NCBI GenBank assembly: GCA_033002965.1
Contig: JAURVB010006561.1
Location: 45,186-109,185 of the forward strand
DNA length: 64,000 bases
Origin: Piper betle
Taxonomy: Eukaryota > Streptophyta > Magnoliopsida > Piperales > Piperaceae
Direction of reading: 5' to 3'
Shown: piece after piece, positions 33,367 through 45,583 of the stretch
How positions within the stretch are numbered: position 1 is the first letter of the stretch
How the letters are laid out: every line of letters begins with the position of its first letter
Position numbers and translations under genes: made by a program
The notes under the pieces: generated by a model
The model's input: the letters and a program-made list of their open reading frames with translations, nothing else
Told to the model about the DNA's origin: nothing
Database searches by the model: none

Positions 33367-36229
33367 CGCCAGAATTTTTATTTTAACTTTAAGCGGTCCT
33401 CATCATATATAATTTATATATTATAATCTAAATATATTAATTAGTGATATATTTAAAAATAATCATGGTTATTCCTATAACTTTTTAATGGGAAAAATTA
33501 AATACAATGTTTTTTTAGAACTTTTTTTAAAGTCCCTTATATAGACATTTTTTTAACATTGTCTGTCATCACTTTAGAAGTGTAACAGATTAGAAGATTT
33601 CAAGAGCATTTGTAAAAATTTATCATGACAAGGGGTATGACTTATTTATTGTAAATACATTTATGATGGGTTTACATTTGGTATGAGAGCATTCATCGGT
33701 GAAAATTTTCTTTTGTAAAAATTTTTTCCCGAAAAAATTTTTCTTCGTTTCATACCATTATAGTAACGATATTTGTAATATGAACTTCTCATTCTTTAAT
33801 CGATATAATGACAATATTAATAATTGCCGAATAGAATCGATGAGGAAGAAAGTGGAAACCTTTTGGATTTATTCAATTGATTTATGTGTTATTTTATATG
33901 AGCATAATGTTTATATTGCCTATAACCCATTGTTAATGTCAAATAAAAAAATTATTTGCATGAACGAACCTAATGAAGAAGGTGCTACAGTTTTGGCAGC
34001 TATGCCTTGTGAAGGGTTGCATATGTTACATTAATGTCAAATAAGGGGTGAAATATTTTTAAATCCAAATAACAGTCATATTGCTGAAAATTTCTAATAA
34101 AAGATTGAATAAATGTTAATAATTTAAAATAATGATCTTAATCAAGCTGATTTGTTTAGCCATTTTGGGTTTTTTTTCTTATTTTGAGGGTCTAGAAATA
34201 TATAGTGGTCACTTATTTAAGACCCAAATTTAAGTAATATTTTTAAATCCCATGTTATCACTTATTTAGTGAGTAATTATGGGTAATTTTTATGTGAGTT
34301 AATATACATAATAAAAAGTTTTTCCCCACGACCACTTATTGCTTTGTGTTGGGCATATTATTTTTGGGTTGGGCCTAAACAAGTTATAAAGATTCATAAC
34401 TCATTATTGCAGTTATTTCATCTTTGATAATTTTTTATGATAAATATGAGATTTCTTATTTAAGCCGTGATTATAATTATAAGGAATGAATGGAGAAAAT
34501 CCTTCTTTATTTGGGGGTACATGGATCTTAATTATTCTCTTCGTAAGAATGAGCCTTTGTAATAATTGAATCTAGCACTCAAAGCGAGAATTTATTGTAC
34601 AAATGTTAGGAGCGATTCAATCGCCTGAGCTTGTATTCATTAAGTCTTGCATTACAACTAGTATTTGTATTCGTGGGTTAATTCTTGAATATGAGTTTGT
34701 CTAAGGGTTATATAAAAGGTTATTGATCAAAAGTTTAAGACTTCAAATAAATCATTTACTAGTACCCTGATAGCAAAATTGTCATCTATGACACTCACCG
34801 ACATTTGTGGTGTGTGTAAGGACATCATGAAAATGGGAGATATTGCTTCTCATCTTAAGTTTCTGGAGATTGAGATTTCTGAGTCTTTTGTGCTGCATTT
34901 CATCAAACGAATGCGAAAACAACTTTTCTCAATGAAGATCTAGAGGAAAAGGTTTATATGAAATAACCTGAGGGGTTTTCTTCAATTGATGGTCAGCACC
35001 TTGGTTCTAAGTTTAAGAAATTGATATATGAACTCAAACAAGTCTCCTATTAGTGGTATCTTAAATTTCATAACGTAATCTCTTCATTTAGTTTTGTTGA
35101 AAATATTAAAGATCAATGTGTATACTACAAGGTTAGTGAGAGTAAAATTCTTTTTCTTGTGTTATATGTTGATGATATATTGCTTGCAACTGATGATATG
35201 AGATTGTTACATGAAGTGAAAAATTTTCTCTCTGAACATTTTGGTATGAAGGATTTGGGTGAAGAGTCTTATGTCATTAATATTAAGATTCATAGAGATA
35301 TCTCAAGGTGTCTTGAGTTTATCTCAAAAGGCATATATCAATAAGGTACTCAAAAGATTTTAATGAGAAATTCTACATATTCAGTAACTCCTATAGTGAA
35401 AGGAGACAATTTTAATTTGGGTCAATGCTCGAAAAATGATATTGAGAGGGAACAAATGAAAAACATTTCATGTGCTTCAGTTGTTCGAAGCTTTATGTAT
35501 GTGCAAGTCTGTAGAAGATCGGATATTGCATTTTTTGTTGGAATGTTTGAGAGATATAAAAATAATCTTGACATTTAGCATTAGAGAGCTATAAAGAAAG
35601 TTATGAGGTACTTTCAAGGAACCAAAGATTACATGCTTACATATAAGAGATCTTCTACTTTTGAAGTCGTTGGATATGCGGACTTGGATTATGCTGGTTG
35701 CGCTAATTCTTGTAAATCAACATCTGGATACATCTTCTAACTAAAAGTGTAAAGTAGACTTTAGTTGCTACTTCTACTATAGAACCCGAATTCATTGCGC
35801 ATTTTGAGGCTACATTACAGGTTTTTCGGTTGAAGAGTTTCATATATGGGCTTCGAGTTGTTGAGTTTTTCTTAAGGCCATTAAAGATGTATTGTGATAA
35901 TTCAGCTGTTGTGTTCTTTGCTAAAAATAATAAAAGTAGAAGTCAAAATAAACACATCGATATTAATTAAGCATTTAGCTATTAGAGAGCGCATTAAAGT
36001 AAATGAAGTGCTCATTGAATACATTAGGATTGAATTGATGATTGCAAATCGTTTGACGAAAGATATGTCACCAAAGATATTCAAAGATCATATAGCTCGT
36101 ATGCGGCTTGTTAAATTTCAAGCTTAATATGTGATGCTAAATATATAACACGTTATTTGTTGGAACTCTACTATTTTTTTGTCTTTTCATTATGGGTTTA
36201 CACATTGTATTGGAGAACTACAAAGTTGT

Positions 36230-36285
<56 letters not shown>

Positions 36286-36838
36286 TGGACCTGAATGAGC
36301 ATTGTGGGCTTATTTATAAAGTTTAAACCATATTGTAAGCTTTTTAAGAGTATTTTACATTATAATAGATTAAAGGTAATACTTTATTAAAGAAGACTTA
36401 CCGCTATAATTCATGTATAATACTCTTCTTTGAAGTGTTAATATTTGGGATAATGTTATGCATGCAGATATACGCTCAGAAAAAGTGGGAGTATGTTAAA
36501 ATTTTTATTTTAACTTTATGTGGTCCTTATCATATATAGTTTATATATTAGAATCCAAATATATTAATTAGTGATATAATTAAAGATAACCACTATAAAA
36601 TAGTTGTTCTTGTAACTTTTTGATAGGAGAAGTTCTATAAAATGTTTTTCTCTGGGTCTCCGATTTGGATTTCTTTTTGTCTTTGTTTGCCATCATTTTA
36701 TACGTGCAATAGATCAAAAAATCTCGAGAGCATTTGTAAAAATCCATTGTGATAGTGAAAATCTATCTTGACAATGAAAATCTATCGTGAAAGAAAATAT
36801 GTTTTGTTTATTATAAATATATTTATGATAGATTTACG
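33367..36838 (+). mobile_element. Internally deleted Copia element with both LTRs and 5-bp TSD
   Basis: 5' LTR 33367-33676 and 3' LTR 36494-36838 share the start (..AATTTTTATTTTAAC) and the body (ATATATTAATTAGTGATAT). TATAA is duplicated at 33362-33366 and 36839-36843. A PBS (TGGTATGAGAGC, 33679-33690) follows the 5' LTR, and a polypurine tract (AAAAAGTGGGAG) precedes the 3' LTR. The interior has a gag piece (near 34800-34920, DIMKMGDIASHLKFLEIEIS), then directly an RT piece with QPEGFSS and LYVDDILLATDD (35162-35197). RNase H remains follow near 35660-36120. Protease and integrase are missing. Stops and frameshifts are numerous. LTR ends TG and CA have both decayed to CG. Confidence 0.85.
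36235..36282. repeat. (TA)n microsatellite
   Basis: Long TA run between the Copia RNase H remains and the 3' LTR. Confidence 0.9.
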
Positions 36839-36843
36839 TATAA

Positions 36844-37745
36844 TGCATCTTTGCAACTTGTGCACCACATTCAATTCTCTTTGTCTCCTTGCCAAAATCA
36901 CGGAGAAAACGGAAACCGCAAAACTAAGTTTCTAATACAATTTATAAGGAGCAGAAATATATTTATCAATCAGCTGACCATTGCTCGTGATGATTTACAT
37001 AATATTTCATATATATTCTACGTAACATGCATGCACTCCTACATCAATTAGTAGGACGTATAATAATATATGAAGGTATTCTCTTTTCTATATATATGAT
37101 GAATAGATTTTTGGCTTTTTTTAATCTGATTAATAGTGAAAGTGAATATTAAAATTATGCGGAGCTAGCTATAACATTTTTTTTCTTATGAGCTCTTTTG
37201 GTGGCTCACTGTATTTATTGCGACTAGGGGGATGGTAAGAGGAAATTTGACTTCTATCCGCTCAGTTAGATTTTTGAAAACCATGCACCATTGATCAAAG
37301 GGTTGAAATTAATTAGTCCGACGGTAGAAGTAATTAGTTAATATTTTTACACATCACTAAGACCTTCTAATTTTACCTTTTTAGTTGTTTGTGCTAAAGT
37401 TTCTGGTATGACAGATATTCTGAATGTGTTACATATTATGATCTAAATGGTTTTTTCTACAAAACAGATTCGTACATTTAGTAGATAATACATAGCACTG
37501 AAAACAAAAATCATATCTGTTGCGTGATGCATCCTCATTAAAACCTCCTATGTAATTAAGGGCCTCCCCCCAACCAAAATAATGGCTTCTGAAATGACCC
37601 CAGAGGGCAAGGACATTTATATTTCCAGCTCACAGAGGAGCAGAGCTAGCAGCTTGACTCCGCCTTTTTTTGAGCTTGCTCTGATCTTCTGTAAATATCA
37701 GTTATATATCAAGCTACAAATCTCTACGCTACATTTTCCCTCATC
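36844..37745. other. Upstream region of the second KCS gene
   Basis: No gene is supported. GTTATATATCAAG at 37702-37714 is the nearest TATA-like motif to the start codon at 37746. Confidence 0.4.
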
Positions 37746-39657
37746 ATGGCCTGGTTGCACCTCCTTCTCAAGCTCCTTGCCGACACTACATCCCGTTATA
37801 CATTCTTTAGCAGCTTGACATTGCTCGCACTAGGCTTCCTACTTTGCTTCCTCTACTTCAACTCCCGGTCACGCCCTATCTATCTTGTGGACTTCACCTG
37901 CTTGAAGTCCCCGTGGGAGCCGTGCCCCCATCGCAACCTGCGTAGAACACGCACACATCTTCTACCGTAACAACCCGAAGGTGGCCGACTTCTGCACCCG
38001 CATCCTCCTCAAGTCCGGCATCGGCGACGACACCGCCGTCCCACCCGCAGTTAACTACCTCCCTCCCAATCGAAGCCGCAAGTTGGCCGACGAAGAAGCT
38101 CGCCTCGTCATCTTCTCCGTCCTCGATTCCCTCTTCGCCAAGACCGGGGTCAGTCCCGGCGAGATCAACGTCCTCGTCGTTAACTGCAACGTCTACTGCC
38201 CCATTCCGTCCCTTACCTCCATGGTCGTCAACAGGTATCGGCGTCAATTGCTCAATCTCTATATTACAACGTCATCTTGATCATATATGCAACATAAATG
38301 AGTAGAGATCGCTTTTCACACACATATAAAGTACTTCTCTAAATATGAACCCATTCAAATTAAAAATTGATAAGTCTAAATCAAGCTGAAAATATATTCT
38401 CACTTCCCCACTTGTAACTTATATATATTGGATGCGAGATTAATTTTTGAAATTATTAAAAACATCACCCCCCATCTATTTATTTCCTTGGAAAAATTGT
38501 GATTGCCTTTTCTCCAAAGTAAAGAAGTGGCTAGGCTAACTGCATTCATTTTTCTCCACGGTTGAAAAAAAGTAGGTCAATGTAACCTTCATGGTTATTT
38601 AGGGTTCTTTGGTAAACTGTACATTATTAATAATAGATGATCAGAGAAAAAAATTCCAAACTCAAATAAATAAATTAATTAATCTGCTGGGAGATGTGAT
38701 ACTTTTTTTTATGTGATTAATGAGTGGGAATTATTCGAAGTTTAATTGTGGTGTAATAAATAACAAACGCAAACAAAAAAAGGTTCAAGATGAGGAGCAA
38801 CGTGAAGACGTTCAACATCTCCGGGATGGGGTGCAGCGCGGAGCTCATCTCCCTGGACCTGGCCAAGGACCTGCTCCAAGCGCACCCCGACTACTACGCA
38901 CTGGTAGTGAGCACCGAGATCATCACCCCATGCAGCTACCTGGGCGAGCACCGTCCCATGGTCGTCACCAACTGCCTCTTCCGCATGGGCGGCGCCGCCG
39001 TCCTCCTCTCCAACCGCCCCGCCGACCGCCGCCGCGCCAAGTACCGGCTCTCCCGCGTCGTCCCGCACCCACATGGGCGCTGACGACCGCGCCTTCAACT
39101 GCGTGCAGCAGCGGGCCGACGCCAAGGGCCACGTCGGGTTCGCGCTTGACAAGGACCTCCTCTCATCGCCGGCAAGGCGCTCACCACCAACATCGCCACC
39201 CTCGCCCCCCTCGTCCTCCCCATCTCCGAGCAGCTCAAGTTCTCTATCAACTTCGTCCGCCGCAAGTTCTTCGACCCAGCCGTGAAACCTTACATCCCCA
39301 ACTTCCGTCTGGCGTTCGAGCACTTCTGCATCCACGCCGGGGAGGCTGGTGATCGACGACATCCAGAAGAACCTGAGGCTTACCAAGAGGGACGTGGAGC
39401 CGTCGAGGATGACGCTGTACAGGTTCGGGAACACGTCGTCGTCGTCGCCCTGGTACTCACTGAGCTACACGGAGTCGAAGGGGAGGATGAGGAAGGGGGA
39501 CCGGGTGTGGCAGATTGCGCTGGGGAGTGGGTTCAAGTGCAACAGTGCGGTGTGGAGGTGTTTGCGCTCGGTGGACGACGATCCTGCAAACGAAGCTTGG
39601 GCCGACTGCATTGATAAGTTCCCTGTTGACGTTCCCGACGATGTCGACTACTTCTGA
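37746..39657 (+). pseudogene. 3-ketoacyl-CoA synthase (KCS) paralogue with one intron and four frame breaks
   Basis: Exon 1 is 37746-38234 and exon 2 is 38783-39657. The intron (548 bp) splits an Arg codon, with donor AACAG|GTATCG and acceptor AAAAAAAG|GTTCAAG. One N-terminal hydrophobic stretch, RPIYLVDFTCLKS, KVADFCTRILLKSGIG, then [20 protein letters not shown] (catalytic Cys), [20 protein letters not shown] and [20 protein letters not shown] mark a typical KCS. Four frame changes are seen: near 37917 (two bases short), near 39063 (one extra C), near 39164 (one base short) and in the G run near 39341 (two short). Counting these, the total is a whole number of codons (456). It lies about 6 kb downstream of the first copy in the same orientation and is very similar to it in the C-terminal third. 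Probably a pseudogene, with sequencing error as the alternative. Confidence 0.8.
38235..38782 (+). other. Intron of the second KCS gene
   Basis: GT...AG boundaries and a strongly AT-rich body contrast with the GC-rich exons on both sides. The first KCS copy lacks any insertion at the same codon (...VNRYKMRSN...). Confidence 0.8.
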
Positions 39658-41349
39658 TCTTGATCATTCGATTTGCTTTGGCGATGATTTTGGGGTTTTA
39701 ATTTATTATTCATGTGTGGAGAATACTAGTTTGTGTTTGGAGATCTCATCATCTCTGATATTGATCATCTACGTTTGATTTTTAAGGTTTTTGTTGACGA
39801 AAATGGACTGAGATGCACGCATTAGATCTCGGTCTAGTTATGATCTGTCCCTACCGTTGTGGACATCTAACTAATTAAAATATGTCACATCAATTGTCAC
39901 ATATATATTGTCCCTTTTTACAGCTGGAAACCAGACATTGATGGACATGCGTCACATTTAAAGTTCAAATTAATTTCTCAACGAAGATGATATATTATAT
40001 ATATATCTACAAGAGATAGAACATATAATGACGGTGATTAATTACAAAATCATTTTGCAAATAATCAACTAATTAGTTACTGATCCTGCAATTCTTCGGA
40101 TTTCTCCTTGGCTACGGGTGAGGACCTCGATGGTGCCCAGACGCACCATGGCCTTTGCGAACTTTATCTGCCACTCTGAGTGGTGTTCTGCGGAGCAATT
40201 CACCAACTCGGCCGTGGAAGGGGCAGGTGTAGAGCGTCTGGTCTGAGGCTAGAACTCCTCGCCCCTTCCTCAGATTCTTGTAGTACTTGTTGTCCAAAAC
40301 GTTAGGGGTCTCTTCGTCGAGGTGCACTGTTGGGTCAGGCCCCGTGGTCGCACTGGAACCTTTGGGACACATAGTTCTTAAGTGGTGTGCAAATTCCTTG
40401 TCCATAGACGGATCCACTTGACTCTTCTTGCGAAAGTTGTACAGACGCTTGGTGATGGAAGAACAATGGGAGACACCAATTGAATGCGCCCGGATGGTGT
40501 CACCATTTCATCAAGTGTGAGTCCTTTACTAGTGAAGTTCTCGACTAGCTGCTAGGTGTTGAAAGTAGGGGTGGGGAGGTTTCAGGTCATGTCCGTGTCT
40601 CCGGAGACCCTGGCATCCCCGTGGCCGGAAGGGGCAGCGTAGTCTATGCCACCAAGGCTGTGGACGACATCTCGGGTGGCAAAGGCAACAACGTTGGTGT
40701 AAGAGAGGTGTGGGGGGCATTTGACCTCATGACTGGGCTTGGCCTTATCAATCACTAGGGCTGTTAATCGAGTGAGTTGAGTCATGAGTATTCGGTTCAA
40801 CTTGACTTAAAATTTGATATTTAAATGCTTGAGTTCAAATTCAAATCTTACGAGTTGAGTTTGAACAAGGCAGTATTCGATTCGACTCGACTCGGTTATA
40901 ATTTGGACTTGACTTGAAATCGACTCGTAACTCAACTTAATAATATAATATAATAATATACATAATATCACTTACCTACTCAAAATACATTTAAAATCAT
41001 AGATAAATCTTATTATTTACTATTAATATAAATTCTAAAAAATAATTTTACTATAATAAAAGAATAAAAACCAATTTTAATTAACACGAGTCTGCTACTT
41101 GTAGAAAATCTCTACCACAACAATTTAATTGTTTATCATGGCTTAATTAACTAAAATCGTAAGGTTAACAAATTATGCGTGCTATGTCTTATATAAGAGA
41201 CGAATCATCAAAAACGTGGATAAGATAGCCAAAAGATTTACATTTCATTACTAAGTTAAAAATACATATATAAAAATACCATTCCTATAATCGGGTTCCT
41301 ACATGATCCGGTATCCATCAATATGCTCATGTGTAAACACGTGCCTCGA

Positions 41350-41968
41350 ATCAGAGTTTTACATCAGTGAACCAGTCAGTTCAACTGCCGGTTTGAGTTG
41401 AATTAGTTTTATGAACTGCGTGTTGAGCCGAAGCCAGCCGTGAGTTATGAGCGATGAGGGTCAAGTGTATTTGAGTATATGATGATAATGCCTAAAAGAT
41501 GACGATCAATGAGTTATCAGAGTATATGAAAGTATGGAGTATGTTTTTTATGTATTTGATCTTCAAATTATTTTTAAGCCGAATAATACATTAGGACATG
41601 TTATGGACTACCGCCGATCGACGCAGCTGGTCACCGCTAGAACATCGCCGACCATTCCCCCTACCATCGTCTGAATGTCGCTCGGCCTCCACGACGCGAC
41701 AAAGCCCCCGTGACTGCACCACTCTCCCGTCACCAATCCCGCCACCTGCGACTGTCGCTACCGCCATCCAGTCGTTGCCTCAAAATCATCGACCCTCCCA
41801 CGACCTTCCCCGATCGGAGTAGAGCCTAGCAGCGCCCATCTTGGCCGGATCTCATCACCCCACCACCGACCACCCATGCTTTGCCCTTTTTCCGGTGAGC
41901 GTCACCTCCACTGACATTGTCGATGTCATAGACGCATCGGGCTTGCTGAGCCGGTGCCAACGGTACCC
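41350..41968 (+). mobile_element. 5' fragment of the long LTR family (a)
   Basis: Aligns with the start of the LTR at 257 (GGGTTTTA.., then GAGTATATGATGATAATG and GAGTTATCAGAGTATATGA), then with its GC-rich part, ending at GCTGAGCCGGTGCCAACGGTACC. It lies inside the hAT element. Confidence 0.65.
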
Positions 41969-42720
41969 CTAGGGGTGGGCGCAAACGTTCGAATTTGTCG
42001 GTCCGTCCGACGTCCGAAGCATGTCCGACCGAATTTGACTCACCGAATTTGATCGAATTAAAACAAACCAAACATAGACATTTTTTATCCGATAGAATGA
42101 CCAGACCGAGTGTCTAATATTTTATATCAATAATATAATGTCTTCAACATTTGTAAGACTATATTAGAGTTACATGCATATAAAAAGAGAAAAGTCACTC
42201 TTATGTTTAGGAATTTAGAATTATACATTCACATTAATAATCATATCAAACCACTTACAATAGCATGCTCTCAATTTTTAAAGTCAAACAAAAAATAATC
42301 AACGTATAGAAACTTTAAAATAATTATTGACATCAAAATGTAGTCCAATATTACATATACTACATGAAAAAATAGAAAAAAGTTAATTACTCATGTTTTA
42401 TATCCTTTTTATTTTGAAATTAGGATATTTCTCTTCAATATACTTCTATAAATGAGTAGTTTCATAACTTTCATCTCTTTCAAACTTCTTTTCATTATAA
42501 CGACAAATATGGGATGTTCTATTCTTCTAATATTTTCTATCAAAATAGGCGCATACACCACATGCTATTTTTCTCTTTTTTGATAATATACTGTCCATAA
42601 ATTCTCCTTCTTTAGTAATCGAATTTTTGCTATCTTTTTCACATCCACTTTGTTCATTTACATTTAATAATGAACTTGTATGATCCATCTTCAAAAAAAA
42701 ATATCACATTACAAACATAA
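41969..42720. mobile_element. TAGGGGTGGGCGC-type element fragment, AT-rich
   Basis: TAGGGGTGGGCGCAAACG at 41969 looks like another hAT-type left end. The minus strand from 42691 has a long but interrupted frame (MDHTSSLLNVNEQ and on, with CGVC and HICRYN segments and two stops) that could be the N-terminus of a hAT-like transposase. No right terminus is seen before the LTR start at 42721. Confidence 0.35.
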
Positions 42721-43350
42721 TGTAAAACCCGCAATCTGAGTTAGGGTTTTATGCTTATGACCTAATCGGTTCAGATGTCGGTTTGAGTCAAGTATGTTTT
42801 AGAATATGTAAACTGAGTCAGTGCCGGTCGCATGTATGAGCCATGAGGGTCATGTGTACCCACGTATATGATGATAATATCATGAACACAACAGAAAAGA
42901 ATGAATTATTAGAATATATGAGAGTATGTCAGTTATTTTTTATTTTTATATATAGTGGTTCGTGAAATTAGTTTTAGGCTGTTTACCACGTTAGAACGCG
43001 TTACGGGAATTTGGGTGGGTTGTTAGTTATAGAGCATGTCATTATGATGTTGTAGTGTTTGTTTTATTTTATAGGATTTTTCCTATTTTATGGATTTGTT
43101 TTAGAATTTATTTCGAGTTAATTATTATTATTGACTCGAGACAGAGTTGAGTCAAGTCATATTTACGATATTGCCATCGATCAACCCCCCAACCCTTCTT
43201 CTCTTCCCTTGCCACACCGCTCCCTTTTGCTTGTCATCGCCAACGTCGCCCTGCCGCCGATCATCACCGCTAGGCCCCACCGCGGCATTTCCGTGATGCC
43301 CCAAGCGCCTCGGCCGTCGCCTGGCCTCCACAACGCCGTGCCAGCGACTT
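42721..43350 (+). mobile_element. 5' fragment of the long LTR family (b)
   Basis: Starts exactly at the LTR terminus TGTAAAACCCGCAATCTGAG and follows the LTR at 257 through GAGGGTCATG-GTACCCA and TTTACCACGTTAGAACGCGTT to TGACTCGAGACAGAG and the CT-rich part. It breaks off near 43350, where the right arm of the hAT element resumes. Confidence 0.75.
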
Positions 43351-44180
43351 GCTCACAATGTCATTTCGAGCTCCCAAACGATATAGTTTTGAGCTCCCAA
43401 ACGATCTCATTTCGAGCTCCCGAATGAGCCGATTTCGAGCTCTTACATTTTAATAGTTTAAGTCTATTCGAGCTCGAGCCGAGTTCGAACAGTATTAGAA
43501 ACATTCGAGTCGATTTTGAGCATATATGCTCGAAACTTGTTCGATCTCGAGTAGAATTCGAATGAACTTTGAGCTATTCAAGTTGAGTTCGAGCACAAGG
43601 TGAGCTCGGCTCGCTCGTTCGTTTAGTAGCCCTATCAATCACCTCAAATCCCCTTAGGCTTGGATTGTTGGATGGGTGCAACTTCTCCACCTTCCCCTTT
43701 CCTTGCATTGGATCCAATACGATAGAGGCATCACAACCTTGAATAATTTGTACTTAGTCATTAGTAGTTCTACAATTTGCCAAGTGATATTTAATTTGTT
43801 TTGGGATTTGTGAAAATATTAACCAAGGTACGTAACTGATGAAGGAATACACACTAATTATAAAAATGATTTACCCTAACAAAGCAGTCATGGAAATGCA
43901 AGCGAATGAGGCCAGCAGCTAGGCTAGGATTTTTGGCCACCTCATTGTGCACAGTTTGTCTCACAATTGACTCGGTGTTTGGGCATGAATGCTTCCAGTA
44001 GCCAACGATGAGTGATGCCGAGTAAAGTTCAACTATGGCAAAGATGAGACAGAGATTGAGGAGTAAGGATTCCATCATTAATCCATAGTATATTTGAAAT
44101 GTCATTTTCCATTACCAATGTGAACTGAAAGGTAGATTTCTTGGGAAGTGTCAATCAATGACACATGCACGCACAAACAA

Positions 44181-44202
44181 ACAAACACACACACACACAC
44201 AC
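44181..44202. repeat. (AC)n microsatellite
   Basis: CA dinucleotide run upstream of the peroxidase start. Confidence 0.8.
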
Positions 44203-44282
44203 ATAAACTCAGGACTCATCCGATTCCAAGATAATTGAACAAGTAATGTACAGTAATCTAGAACAAAAACTAAATAAGTGGA

Positions 44283-45583
44283 ATATACCTAAGATAAATC
44301 CAACAAAAATATATAATAAAGGATTGTTAGAATTTAGACAATCTTATGTAATAAAAACATAAGAACAAAGTATAAGTTTAGGAAATATAATTGAATCTAT
44401 ATCATTATTAAGTAATAAAATAATAGAAGAATTAAATCAAGAATATAATTATATTCATCTAGGTCTTGTACAAGTTGCAGTCAAGCCCTTGACTAGAAAA
44501 AAGCTTAATTACTTCATTATTAGTATGTCTAAGAGATAAAAGACATAATAAATTTCAAGATTCGTTATTAGGGATAATTGAATCAAGTTTATGCACTTGA
44601 CCCATGTATTTTAATTGCTTTCCTAATTATTTTGTTAGCCTTTATGATCCTCATATTAAAGAAACCTTATCCTTGAATCTTTAGTATCAAGGATATGATT
44701 TACTTAATGGATCACAAAATATCTATGTGGTTTATAGAGTATGTCTTAAAGTTATGACTTCAATATGCCCAAACTCTAGAATAATGTCTAAAAAGGAAAG
44801 ACTATACTGTTTCAAATAGATTCAAATAAATCTAATATATCAATTCTTAAAACTATAACATGGTCTGAGATAGAATTACCTCAATCTTGGAAACTGGAGA
44901 AAATAGTTCCTCCACGAATTATAAAAAGGAATGCAAAAATAATTATAGAAAACAAAGATGAAGATGTTGAGATCTTCTTTGGAAGACCCAGTATTTCTTG
45001 TATTCCATCTTTATAAAATAATGAAGCTACTTCATCTAGGGTAAAGGGCATTTACATATCTAATTAACAAATTCTGCATGGAATTTACACTAATGGGCCA
45101 TTTTTTTAAGAAATGGAATTTAAGGTAAACATACCAGTTTGAACCAAATAGAGAAAATTGTTCAAAAGAATTTATGTTTCCTAAACATGAAAATTTTAGA
45201 AATTGGTATTTTAAAACATTTTCTGCAACATAGTATAAAGATTTATATTATAATCATTGAAAAAAATAGGATTTGAAAAATCTTTTGTCGGTTGGTTTAA
45301 AGAAGAATATTATCCATCTGTTCATGTTTCAAAAGAAACAAGAACTTGGGATACTAGTGATGGTGAAACTCTAACTAGTAAACATCTTCCAATAGGAAAC
45401 ATTTTATATGGAAATATAGAATCAACTTCATTTGGAAAAATATATCCAAAGAATACTAATGAAGAAATTGCCACAATAATTAAGCAATATAATTATACAC
45501 ATTTACACTTACAAACTATTGCCTCTCACCACTCTCAAATTGAAGATAAATGGCCAATAAGGGAAAAAGGTAAAGAGAAAATA

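Larger units (their letters stand above)
40756..43634. mobile_element. 2.88-kb hAT-type element inserted in the peroxidase gene, 8-bp TSD
   Basis: It starts TAGGGCTGTTAATCGAGTGA and ends TTTAGTAGCCCTA, flanked by TCAATCAC at 40748-40755 and 43635-43642. The arms carry the GAGTCGAG/GAGCTCG sequence of the family at 15893-16563. It is much larger because it has acquired two 5' pieces of the long LTR family (41350-41968 and 42721-43350) and an unidentified AT-rich segment between them. Near the right arm, 43363-43440 contains three copies of a unit of about 25 bp with CGAGCTCCCAAACGAT. It has no transposase. Confidence 0.85.
40069..44078 (-). pseudogene. Class III peroxidase, split by a transposon and carrying stops
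   Basis: Secreted plant heme peroxidases oxidise phenolics with H2O2 in the cell wall. Exon 1 (44078 down to 43875) has a signal peptide, [18 protein letters not shown] and the distal heme motif [10 protein letters not shown], then a GT donor. Exon 2 restarts near 43738 with GCDASIVLD and [12 protein letters not shown]. There a 2879-bp element (40756-43634) interrupts the gene inside the Asp codon of VID, with an 8-bp duplication. Coding resumes at 40747 with KAKPSHEVKCP and RDVVHSLGGIDY, then NLPTPTFNT, GVSHCSS (proximal His) and TPNVLDNKYYKNL. It ends FAKAMVRLGTIEVLTRSQGE..N at 40069. Two in-frame stops (after DTDMT and FNT) and at least two one-base shifts add to the damage. The acceptor of the intron also seems one G short. 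Confidence 0.88.

Noticed and set aside
33699..34034. 111-codon frame after the Copia PBS
   Set aside because: Its position would suit gag, but no gag motif is visible; it was left inside the element description.
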